From positions 17,918,526-17,982,525 of the forward strand of contig JAOANR010000004.1 of the NCBI GenBank assembly GCA_030278955.1: a stretch of DNA of 64,000 nucleotides, in the 5' to 3' direction. Of the stretch, positions 35,268 to 46,255 are shown piece after piece; within the stretch, counting starts at the first letter, position 1; the number at the start of each line of letters is the position of its first letter. The position numbers and the translations under genes were made by a program. The notes beneath the pieces are model-generated. The model did no database searches and was not told where the DNA came from. It saw only the letters and a list, made by a program, of their open reading frames with translations. Source of the stretch: Hygrophila difformis. Its lineage: Eukaryota; Streptophyta; Magnoliopsida; Lamiales; Acanthaceae.

Positions 35268-36523
35268 ATGGACATGAATGATGATGAAGAATACCACGAT
35301 GAACATCAACTGGTGGAAGAACATGAATACCAACAGATGCAACTCATAGAACTGGTAAGTTTTTTTACATTCTGTATCGCAATGCATATTAGTTCTATGC
35401 GATGTATAGTTTAGAGAAAGGAACAAACGGTCATGGATGTACGATCTTTTCCATAGCCAACGGCCAGAGCTGGCCGGGAGTGTTTTGAGGTAAACGGCCA
35501 GTACCGGCCGTTCAGCTATAGAGAAGATCGGCCGATCCTCCCTATTGCCGAACGGCCGGTACTGGCCGTTCTCTATTTTTTTTTTTCTTTTCTCATTATG
35601 TTTAATTGTTTTCTTTATTGTAGAATAATTGCGTACCATCAAGCGAGGAGGGTGTTGCGCACAAAAACAAGGAATTGAGCTTGGATGTTATAAGTGACTA
35701 CTCCCACCTATTTTCCACTGACGAGGAGTTTGATGGTAGGGACAGTTTGGTTGATCGTGTTAAGAAAATCGCAGTCGCTCATCAAATGATAGTTGTCGTT
35801 TAGAGGTCGAATATTGCAACGGAAACAAAAAAAGGGTCGGGTTTTCATAGGATGCGAATGAGGTGGCGAGTATAGGAAGCATAAAGCTAAAAAGAATAGA
35901 TTCGATCCTTCGGTTGATGAAGTGAAGAGTGACGAGTATAAATCCATTAAAAAAAGGGATGTGGGCACCCGAAAATGTGGATGTCCATTCTTAATAAGGG
36001 GCCAACAAAAAAAGATCATGAGACATTTGGATCTGACTGTTGTGAGTGGTGTGCACAATCATATCCTCTTGCCAACTATCTCGAGGGGCATCCATATGTG
36101 GGGAGGGTGACGAAGGAGGAGGAAGAGTTTGTGGTGCGTTTGTCGAGAATGAAAGTGCCAGTGAAAAACATCATGAGCAACTCCGAGAGAATTTCCCGAG
36201 TAACGTCTCTACCATGAGGACAATATTCAATGCGAGGGCGACATGCGAGGGTGACATAGAGTGATTGATCAGGCCGGTAGATCTGAAATGCAATACCTGT
36301 TGGGCAAGTTAAAGGAGCATAGCTACTACTTTGTTTTTAGGACATGTGAGTCTAGTGGGGAGGTCACAGACCTATTCTTTGCACACCCAGGGAACATTGA
36401 AATATTGAAAGCCTTCCCGAAAGTGTTGGCAATGGATTGTACATACAAGACGAACAAGAATCGGATGCCCCTCTTTGAGATTGTAGGAGTGACTTCCACC
36501 GAATGTCATAGGAAATCCAAATA
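35268..36523 (+). pseudogene. MULE transposase, truncated and broken (copy A)
   Basis: Exon 1, 35268-35354 (MDMNDDEEYHDEH...LIEL), ends at a GTAAG donor; exon 2 starts at 35624 after TTATTGTAG. The protein shows the FAR1/MuDR DNA-binding region (DVGTRKCGCPF) and the start of the MULE domain (LAMDCTYKTNKNRMPLFEIVG), then stops at 36523, so the remaining catalytic part is missing in both copies. Copy A also has a TAG near 35801 and an indel near an A-run at 35825. It cannot make active transposase. Confidence 0.7.
35455..35575. repeat. CGGCCG-type palindrome cluster in the MULE
   Basis: Several AACGGCCAGTACCGGCCGTT-like interrupted palindromes in the first transposase intron. A related set is at 38700-38880, and mirror copies lie at 40420-40590 and 43735-43880 in copy B. 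Confidence 0.75.
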
Positions 36524-36759
36524 GTCCAAATGTTATAGAAAATCCAAATAATCTATATAGAATACAAAATTCACAGTAACCATGTAATATATCATATCCA
36601 CATAACAATTAACCATCCAAATCCAAATAGTCTGTGTTAATCAAAAGAACATTAACCATCCCATTCCACAGTAACGATGTAACATCATATCACATTAGTA
36701 CACCACATAACACTATCAGGAAAACGCCACAATAACGATTTACTATCGTGAAAACAATA

Positions 36760-39339
36760 TCATGATGGACCAGATACCCTGCGTCGCTCGCGCACCCTAC
36801 CAGACCCCGAAGGACCAACCCTAGAGGAAGATGCCCCATGTCGCTATGATGAACCAGCACCACCGTCATCCCGAAGCGTGATATATGTGTACCGCAATGC
36901 ATTGCCAAGCTCCTGAACACTACAGTCATTTGGTGTAGCATCATACCGCTCCACGTAGGGCTGCAGGTACCCACACAATATAGACATGCGAGCATATGGG
37001 TCCACCACATGATGTGCGTAACCGGGAAGTTCGCAGGCCGCCCGCGGGTGGCAGAGAGATGGTCGGGAGTGCGTCCGATACCACTCCATATATCAGCCAT
37101 CGCACTCCCATGCTGGCACCGCCAGTCGATGTTGTCGTGACTCGGGAAGTACATAGGCCTCCCAATCATCAAAGAAATCAGCGTGAGTGGAAAAGTAAGC
37201 CTGTGTCCGAGGGGTGGGGCCTACACTCCGATCAACTCGATACGCGTAAGGTATATGGGGGATGGTCTGAACATATTCGAACTGGCGTAGGACCCTGTCC
37301 GGCAAATATGGCTCAAATATATCCCCGGCGGATATCAATCCCTTAAAGAATGCAATCACGGGACATGGAGAGTACTCCCTCACAGTGGTGTACGGATCCC
37401 ATATAACCTAAATAAAGTACCTCATTTATAATTAAGGTACATGCACCATGAAATAATGTATATAATTAATAAAAATGTCATATCTCGCCTGCAGTGAGTC
37501 CATCAATGCGTGCACGCATAGCCTGTATACGTTCCACCCCATCCGTCCCCACCGAGTTGTCAATTCGTATCGAGCCTCGAATGAAGGATTGGGTGAAGGG
37601 CGTGAGAGCGTCGGAAATGCTCATAAACCCATGCCTGCAACAATAACAATCAAATGATTTAAACAAGTTATGGTTAGAGCATTACTTATTACTATGTAAT
37701 TCAAATTGGTACATCGAGCAAAGTGGCGAATCCACAAAACTGTCTAGTGGATGCAAGACATGATGTACCCAGCTGATGATAGAGATATGCAAGAACTGCT
37801 GCACCCCAAGCGTATGTCCTTAATCGCACCATATCGCGTTAATAGTCCATCCAATACAGCTGAACCCCATCCCCACTCTTGTCAGGGAATAGTGTGGTAC
37901 AAAAAATGTACATAATATAAGCTCTGGCACAACCGAGTTGTCTATCAGGATCCTCCGATGTTATGTCGCCCATGAAGTAATCCTTCAACCATTTTATGCT
38001 CACCGACACCCTATAGTTGTCACCCATCTCTTCAACAGCAGTCTGCAGTGGAATCCGGAAAAAGTCAGCAACATCAGCAGCAGATATCCTCTCCGTCAGT
38101 GCTACAACATCGCCATTAACCACTAGTGCTGTAAGATAATGCACGTCCTCCAGGGTGATAGTCATCTCCCCGAATGGCATATGGAAGCTGTTACTCTCTA
38201 CATGCAACCGCTCAATGAATGCTTGGATGAGTATCCTGTTCGGATGCAAGTAGGCGCCCCGCCTCATATTGAGGAGGCCGGTACCCATCAGATAGTGCCT
38301 CGACCCCCTGATGGATTTATTCGGTGTGAAGGTCCACGACTTAAATTTAGGCACGTGGTTGTGTATCTTCATTGGCTCTCTCTCCTCGCCCCGGAGTATG
38401 GCACATGCGATGTGCGACTCCCACTTAGGAAATAAGTCTGGAAACTCCTCATCACAAGAGCCCGACACAGTACCCCAGTCTTCTGCATCTGAATTTGTCA
38501 TCTATACGGGCGGAGATGGTGGCAGTGGAGGGGACTCGGGTTGTGGCTCTGGTATAGCCAAAATCTGTCCGGTAGCCTCGTCAAATGCAGCCCGACGCTG
38601 TCGTTTGTATGAGGCCGCCTGTCGTACACGGACACTTGAGGGAATACAATAACAAAATATATTAATATAGGATATAAAAGAATGCAAATGCACTAAAAAA
38701 AAAGGACCGGCTGTCAATGGCCGGCAATACATGAAACGAACGGCCAACACTGGCCGTTCGTACCCTTTCATAAACGTCCAGCACTTGACGTTTGCAAAAG
38801 AACGGCGTTTACTGTTATCTCAAAAAAAAAAAAAAAGGAACGTCCCTAACACTATGAAACGTCCATTGATGGCCGGCCAATACATTCTCCATTCAATTCT
38901 TCTCAAATCACGAGCAAGAATATGCAAAACTAAACCAAACTTATTCAAATCTACGAGCAATAATATGCAAAACTAAACCAAACTTATTCAAATCTGTGAA
39001 CACTGAACAAATATGAACTACCCGAGTCTATTCCATTCTTCTCAAATCTAACGAGCTAAAAATTATCAAAACTAAACCACCGAAAAACAAATATGAACAA
39101 ATCTGTGAACACTACAATTTGAGAACAAATCTTCAAATCAAACACATTGCATATGAACAAATCTTCAAATCCGTGAACACTCAAGAACACATTGGCATTT
39201 ACAAGAACAATGACAATAGAACCCGAACCCTAGATATGAAAAAAAAATAAAAAATACCTTCTCCACCACCGCGCGCGCTGCCGCTAGAGACTCCACGCCC
39301 GCCGCCACCACGTGCCCTTCCTCCGCGCGTCCTCGGCAT
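36760..39339 (-). pseudogene. Plant mobile domain (PMD) gene of MULE copy A
   Basis: Exon 1 begins at 39339 with the Arg/Gly-rich MPRTRGGRARGGGGRG and ends at a GT donor. After an intron of about 600 bp, the PMD exon (about 38660-37690) encodes SHIACAILRG, FHMPFGEMTITLEDVHYLT and DRQLGCARAYIMYIF, then later exons to about 36760. PMD proteins such as Arabidopsis MAIN and MAIL1 are nuclear and act in transposon silencing and development; related PMD genes occur inside MULEs. Copy A is broken by a TAG just before MTNSDAEDWG and by a TAA at 37839-37841 where copy B is open. Confidence 0.7.
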
Positions 39340-39597
39340 TTTTTGACAGCTTTCAGCCTTCTCTTCCGCCTCTTCTTCTCTCTTCGCCTCTTCCAAGTTT
39401 TTGTGTGCCCTAAACCTATACCTCTTCCCGTTTTTGGTGTGTGTGTGTTTGGAAAATAAAGACCTGGACTCCAATTCTATTTTTGTGGGATGAAAGGGTA
39501 AAATGGATAAAGGTTTGTTGTGTGCCCGTGGTGTGCCCCTATCCAAGTATATTTTTGTGTGTTTAAAGTAAAAATGTGTGTGCATATAACCGGACCC

Positions 39598-39737
39598 GAG
39601 AGTATAATTAAGATGGTCCAGAGATATTCATCAGGCCCGCCCACGTTATCTTCCCTGGCTTCCTGGCTGGTCTCAGTACGTATTATTCTCTCTTCGATTC
39701 GTGTAGGGGTCCTTTCCTTTGGCATGATTTATTAATG
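39598..39737. other. Inverted spacer between MULE copies with exchanged target duplications
   Basis: Begins GAGAGTATA (39598-39606), the inverse of TATACTCTC at 44277-44285, and ends TTATTAATG (39729-39737), the inverse of CATTAATAA at 35030-35038. Turned around, both 9-bp duplications become direct and correctly flank copies A and B. The spacer belongs to the LINE target. Confidence 0.85.
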
Positions 39738-39991
39738 CGGTCCGGTTATATGCACACATATTTTTACTTCAAACACACAAATATACTTGATAGGGGCACA
39801 CCACGGTCACACAACAAACCTTTACCCATTTTACCCTTTCAACCCACAAAAATAGAATTGGAGTCCATGTCTTTATTTTCTAAACACACACACACCAAAA
39901 GCTGGAAGTGGTATATGTTTACGGCACACAAAAATTGGAAAAGGCGAAGAGAGAAGAAGAGGCGGAAGAGAAGACCGAAGGTTGTCAAAAA

Positions 39992-42572
39992 ATGCCGAGG
40001 ACGCGTGGAGGAAGGGCACGTGGTGGAGGCGGGCGTGGAGTCTTCGGCGGCGGCGAGCGTGGTGGTGGATAAGGTATTTTTTTTGTATTTTTTTCATATC
40101 TAGGGTTAGGGTGGGTTAGGGTTCTATTGTTATTGTTCTTGTAAATGCCAATGTGTTCTTGACTGTTCACAGATTTGAAGATTTGTTCATATGCAATGTG
40201 TTTGATTTGAAGATTTGTTCTCAAATTTTAGTGTAGATTTGTTCATATTTGTTCTTCGGTGGTTTAGTTTTGATAATTTTTAGCTCGTTAGATTTGAGAA
40301 GAATGGAATAGACTCGGGTAGTTCATATTTGTTTAGTGTTCACAGATTTGAATAAGTTTGGTTTAGTTTTGCATATTATTGCTCGTGATTTGAGAAGAAT
40401 TGAATGGAGAATGTATTGGCCGGCCATCAATGGACGTTTCATAGTGTTAGGAACGTCCAGGCGTTCCTTTTTTGGACGTTTCATCCATGGTCGTTCTTTT
40501 GCAAACGTCCAGTGTTGGACGTTTGCGAAAGGGTACGAACGGCTAGTGTTGGCCATTCGTTTCATGTATGGCAGGCCATTGATGGCCGGTCAGGCCTTTT
40601 TTTTTTTTACTGCATTTGCATTCTTTTATATCCTATATTAATATATTTTGTTATTGTATTCCCTCAGGTGTCCGTGTACGACAGACAGTCTCATACAGAC
40701 GACAGCGTCGGGCTGCATTTGACTAGGCTATCGGACAGATTTTGGCTATACCAAAGCCACAACCCGAGTCCCCTCCACCGCCACCATCTCCGCCCATAGA
40801 GATGACAGATTCAGATGCAAAAGATTCGGGTAGTGGGTCGGGCTTTGATGATGAGGAGTTTCCAGACTTATTTCCTAAGTGGGAGTCGCATATCGCATGT
40901 GCCATACTCCGGGGTGAGGAGAGACAGCCAATGAAGATACATAACCACGTGCCTAAATTTAAGTCGTGGACCTTCACACCCAATGAATCCTCCAGGGGAA
41001 CGAGGCGCAATCTGATGGGTACCGGCCTCCTCAATATGAGGCGGGCCGCCTACTTGCACCCGAACAAGATACTCATTCAAGCATTCATTGAGCAGTGGCA
41101 TGTAGAGACTAACAGCTTCCATATGCCATTCGGGGAGATAACTATCACCCTGGAGGACGTGCATTATCTTACAGGACTAGTGGTTAATGGCGATGTTGTG
41201 GCACTGACGGAGAGGTCGGAGAGGATATATGCTGCTGATGTTGCTGACTTTTCCCGGATTCCACAGCAGGCTGTTGTGGAAGAGATGGGTGGCAACTATG
41301 GGGTGTCGGTGAGCATGAAATGGTTGAAGGATTACTTCAGGGGCGACATGACATCGGAGGATCCTAATAGACAGCTCGGTTGTGCCAGAGCTTATATTAT
41401 GTACATTTTCGGCACCATACTAGTCCCTGACAAGAGTGGGGATGGGGTAAGCTGTATTGGATGGACTATTTACGCGATATTGTGCGATTCAGGACATATG
41501 CTTGGGGTGCAGTGGTTCTTGCATATCTCTATCATCAGTTGGGTACAGCATGTCTTGCATCCACTAGACAGTTTTGTGGATTCGCCACTCTGCTCGAAGT
41601 ACCAATTTGAATTACATAGTAATAATTAATGCTCTAACCATAACTTGTTTAACACTAAATCATTTGATTGTTATTGTTGCAGCATGGATTTATGAGCATT
41701 TTCCGACGCTCCAACGTCCTTCACCCAATCCTACATTCGAGGCTCGATACGAATTGGCAACTCGATGGGGACGGATGGGACGGGAGGGACCAACCGTGGA
41801 ACATATACAGGCTATGCGTGCACGCATTGATGGGCTCACTGCAGGCGAGGTATGACATTTTTATTAATTATATACATTATTTCATGGTGCATGTACCTTA
41901 ATTATAAATGATGTACTTTATTTAGGTTATATGGAATCCGTACACCACCGTGAGGGAGTACTCTCCGCGTCCCGAGATTGCATTCTTTAAGGGATTGATA
42001 TCCGCCGGGGATATATTTGAGCCATATTTGCCGGACAGGGTCCTACGCCAGTTCGGATATGTTCAGACCATCCCCCATATACCTTACGCGTATCGAGTTG
42101 ATCGGAGTGCGAGCCCCACACCTTGGACACAGGCTTACTTTTCCACTCACGTTGATTTCTTTGATGATTGGGAGGCCATGTACTTCCCGAGTCACGGCAA
42201 GGTCGACTGGTGGTGCCAGCATGGGAGTGCGATGATGGATATATGGAGTGGTATCGGACGCACTCCCGACCATCTCTCTGCCACCCGAGGGCGGCCGGCG
42301 AACTTCCCGGTTACGCACATCATGTGGTGGACCCATATGCTCGCATGTCTATGTTGTGTGGGTACCTGCAGCCCTACGTGGAGCGGTATGATGCTACACC
42401 AGATGACTGTAGTGTTCAGGAACTTGGCAATGCATTGCGGTACACATATATCACGCTCCGGGACGACGGTGGTGCTGGTTCATCACAGCGACATGGGGCA
42501 TCTTCCTCTAGGGTTGGTCCTTCGGGGTCTGGTAGGGTGCGCGAGCGACGTGGGGTATCTGGTCCATCATGA
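39992..42572 (+). pseudogene. Plant mobile domain (PMD) gene of MULE copy B
   Basis: Exon 1 starts MPRTRGGRARGGGGRG at 39992 with a donor near 40072. The PMD exon, from about 40669, encodes PKPQPESPPPPPSPP, FPKWESHIACAILRG, HMPFGEITITLEDVHYLTG and DRQLGCARAYIMYIFG-type motifs. Later exons at about 41682-41848 and 41925-42572 carry ARYELATRWGRMGR and YLPDRVLRQFGYVQTIPH. Damage differs from copy A: a TAG near 40724 and a one-base loss near 41449 that shifts the frame in the PMD, while the copy A stop at the DY position is absent. So the two copies decayed separately. Confidence 0.7.
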
Positions 42573-42813
42573 TATTGTTTTTCGGATAGTACATCGTTAT
42601 TGTGGCATTTTCCTGATGTGATATGTGGTGTACTAATGTGATATGATATTACATCATTACTGTGGAATTGGATGGTTAATGTTTTTGTGATTAACACAGA
42701 CTATTTGGATTTTGATGGTTAATGGTTAATTGTTATGTGGATATGATATATTACATGGTTACTGTAAATTTTGTATTCTATACAGACTATTTGGATTTTG
42801 TATAACATTTGGA

Positions 42814-44036
42814 CTATTTGGATTTCCTATGACATTCGGTTGAAGTCACTCCTACAATCTCAAAGAGGGGCATCCAATACTTGTTCGTCTTGTATGTACA
42901 ATCCATTGCCAACACTTTGGGAAGGCTTTCAATATTTCCAATACTCCTTGGGTGTGCAAAGAATAGGTCTGTGACCTCCCTACTAGACTCACATCTCCTA
43001 AAAACAAAGTAGTAGCCATGCTCCTTTAACTTGCTCAACAGGTATTGCATTTCAGATCTACCGGCCCGATCAATCACTCTATGCTCCGCCCTCGCATTGT
43101 ATATTGTCCTCAAGGTTGAGACGTTCCTCGGGAAATTCTCTCGGAGTTGATCATAGATGTTTTTCACTGGCACTTTCATTCTCGACAAACGCACCACAAA
43201 CTCTTCCTCTTTCTTCGTCAACCTCCCCCATATGGATGCCCATCGAGATAGTTGGCAAGAGGATGATTGTGCACACCACTCACAACAGTCAGATCCCAAT
43301 GTTCCTTGATCTTTTTTTGTTAAGAATGGGCATCCACATTTTCGGGTGCCCACATCCCTTTCTTTAATAGATTTATCCTCGCCACTCTTCACTTCATCAA
43401 CCGAAGAATCGAATCTATTCTTTTTAGCTTTATGCATCCTATACTCGCCACCTCGTTCGCATCCTATGAAAAACCGACCTTTTTTTTGTTTCCATTGCAA
43501 TATTCGACCTCTGAACAACAACTATCATTTGATGGGCGATTGCGATTTCCTTAACACGATCAACCAAACTGTCCCTACCATCAAACTCCTCGTCAGTGGA
43601 AAATAGGTGGGAGTAGTCACTTATAACATCCAAGCTCAATTCTTATTTTCGTGGGCAACACACTCCTCGCTTGATGGTACGCAATTATTCTACAATAATG
43701 AAAACAATTAAAGAAAAAAAAAAAGAAATAGAGAACGGCCAGTACAGGTCGTTTGGCTATAGGAGCACTGGTTGATCCTCTCTATAGCCAAACGGCCGGT
43801 ATTGGCCGTTTACCCCAAAACACTCCCGGCAGCTCTGGTCGTTGGCTATGGAAAAGATCGGACATCCATGGCCGTTCGTTCCTTTCTCTAAAACTATACA
43901 TCGCGCAGAACTAATATGCATTGCGATACAGAAAATGTAAAATACTTATCAGTTCTATGAGTTGCATCTATTGGTATTCATGTTCTTCCACCAGTTGATG
44001 TTCATCGTGGTATTCTTCATCATCATTCATGTCCAT
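42814..44036 (-). pseudogene. MULE transposase, truncated and broken (copy B)
   Basis: Mirror of the copy A gene: MDMNDDEEYHDEH from 44036, intron, then the zinc-binding DVGTRKCGCPF region and LAMDCTYKTNKYWMPLFEIVG, ending HRKSK at the same point as copy A. The long open part (43521-42814) is better preserved than in A, but an indel at an A-run near 43490 shifts the frame. The shared C-terminal loss means that the parent element was already non-autonomous. Confidence 0.7.
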
Positions 44037-44276
44037 GGAATATGAGAAAAATGCGTAAGGAAAAAACCAAAGGAGAACAAGTAGGGTTTTGGGTTTTAGT
44101 TTGAACGATGAACAAGGAACAGAAAGAGGGAAGAGAAAAAATTTGTGTGCCCCAATCCTCTTAGAGTGTGCCTTAATCCTGAGTCCTTCATTAAGTATAT
44201 TGAGTAGGGGTATTTGAGATATTTTATCTATAATTTGTGTGCCCCAAACCTATTTTGAGTGTATATAACGAAGACC

Positions 44277-45190
44277 TATACTCTCCCTATCAGTTTCAAG
44301 ACAATCCATGATATGATATGCCTGCAGGTGGTAAGGATGGGGCTGAGGATTCTTTTGATGCTCAGCCACAGTCATTGAAAATTATTGTGGGACCGGGCCA
44401 GGGACCCCGATGGACTCGTGTGAAGCTCAGTAAGTTTCCTCTTCACAGAAGATGGGTATGGGACATTCCCAAATCAGATATATAGATACTGGCTCTCCTT
44501 GTTAGTAGTATATTAGTTATGACTGAATATTCTGAACTTCACAATAATAGCTAGCATGGAATGTTTGGGGTCTCATGAACCCTCTGGCTCGCCGCTATTG
44601 TTTCTCAGATTGCATTCGTCAACACACTCCTTCCTTGGCCTTTTTTGTGGAACCCTAGGGACCCTTTGATCTAGTTAGTGCATAATAATATGGTATACGG
44701 TTTGGAATTGCAGGAAGGTGGCATTTGGATACTTGGGAAATCTAATAGGAGTACTTCGTATGTCTATATCTCGTGAGGTCTTTGATATCCATGACAGATT
44801 CATCACCCACAGCCTCAAAGGGGGCATGAACACCTGGAAGTGCACGACGGTTTATGCTTACCCCAACTATTATTGCCGGAAATATAATTAAGATTATCTG
44901 AGACACTTGCAAGATTCTATTTCCGAGCCTTGGTTTATTGTGGGAGATTGGAACGAGATTCTTTTGCCGTCACAAGTCCGGGGGTGTCTTTATTCATGGG
45001 TTGTTTCACCTATACACCGAAGGATCTGAGTTTACGTGGTTTCGGCCAACTAACCACGTCCAATTTATTAAGAAACGCTTGGACAGGGGCTTGGCCAATT
45101 TGGAGTGGATCCAAATTTTTCCTAACGGGCACATTAACATCCTACCACGCCTGGGTTCGGATCGTGCCCCTCTTCTTTTAGGGTAGCCTA
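44277..45190 (+). pseudogene. LINE ORF1 end and ORF2 endonuclease fragment
   Basis: After the MULE pair the LINE resumes: SLKIIVGPGQGPRWTRVK (ORF1 end), then AWNVWGLMNPLARRY near 44560, typical of the start of ORF2. At 44900-45185 it has WFIVGDWNEIL, FTWFRPTNHVQFIKKRLDRG and LPRLGSDRAPLLL, conserved blocks of the apurinic endonuclease domain that nicks target DNA. Frameshifts near 44960 break it. The reverse transcriptase that should follow is absent, so this LINE has lost its 3' part. Confidence 0.75.
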
Positions 45191-46036
45191 CTGCTTTGTA
45201 ATACGCAAGAATTAATTCACGTTCAAAAGAATGGAATTAGTTTCTCAATCCCAATAACATCAAAATAATTCCGAGAAGACGAAAATAATTTATTTGAATA
45301 AATTATTGCTCGAAAATATTTCATCGAAGAATCTGTAATATGATTTCAGGTGAATCATCATTTGGGTCGAATCGAAATGAGCTATGATTAAGATAAGAAA
45401 GCCCAGAAATAAGCCATGAAATAAGCTAGGGATAGCCCAAAACTTCTTTACTTTAGTTAGAGCGTAAATCTCTTAAAGTGTTCAACATAAAAGTTATTAC
45501 ATAGTGTCTAGTTTATTCCCTTAAAATTTCAGAATATTTGGTTTAGCCCTTTGTTCCCAAAGTTTCCATCATTGGACCTCTATGGATCCGAATTTGTTGT
45601 CCAAGCGCATTGGTTTCGGTTACAACTTAGGTTTTCCTTCATTAATTCATGCTTTAATTTCCACATCTCCATGGACGTGTATAGCAACTTATACAATTTC
45701 CACCATATAAATTGTTGAAGCGTACTGCTAATTCTCAAGTCAACTCAAGTCCTGACCAACTTATACAAAATCAGACTACACCGGAGTTTACTGCAAATAA
45801 CCATTATTTTAGCAATGCAGTCACGATCATACTTCATACTTCAGGGCAACTCTTGTCTAACCCAGTTTAAATGTATACACTATAAAAAAAAATCATGCTT
45901 CTTCCAAATTCAAACATTTGCATAGAGTATAAAATCAACAGACCATAGATGAAAACACCTACGCTTAGAAATAAGCATGTCATGCACCAACTCAGAAGAA
46001 GAAAGGAAATAGAATAGTAACTAGAACAGATTTACC
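45191..46036. other. Noncoding DNA, possibly old LTR sequence
   Basis: No ORF of note. The part near 45500-45800 reads like a decayed LTR but has no termini I can place. Confidence 0.35.
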
Positions 46037-46255
46037 TGATACAAGAGTATATCAGGGTTGAAATACATTTGGAGTGCAACCCCAATGTTCTCATCTGGTG
46101 CCCAGTATATGAATACTGTCTGCTTTATATAGATAATACTAATATGGTTAAATACAAAAGATCCTGAAAAAAATGGAATGCCTTAGTAATGAAAAAAGAG
46201 CCAATCCATCAATCCAGCTAATCGTTAAGCCAAATTCTTTTTTACATTTTTTTAC

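Larger units (their letters stand above)
35039..39597 (+). mobile_element. MULE copy A (left arm of a 9.2 kb palindrome)
   Basis: Outer terminal repeat starts GGTCTCCATTATTTACACTC at 35039; inner end, inverted, reads GGGTCCGGTTATATGCAC at 39597. The subterminal GGGGCACACAAA word is also inverted near each end. It contains a truncated MULE transposase on the plus strand and a plant mobile domain gene on the minus strand, converging. Length 4559 bp. It is the inverted counterpart of 39738-44276, about 90-95% identical in stretches compared by eye. Its flanking 9-mers do not match each other but match those of copy B inverted. Confidence 0.85.
39738..44276 (-). mobile_element. MULE copy B (right arm of the palindrome)
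   Basis: Inner end CGGTCCGGTTATATGCAC at 39738; outer end, inverted, GGTCTTCGTTATATACACTC at 44276. It mirrors copy A through its whole 4539 bp, including both genes and the CGGCCG clusters, with scattered differences and small indels. Together the arms leave a loop of only 140 bp. Confidence 0.85.
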
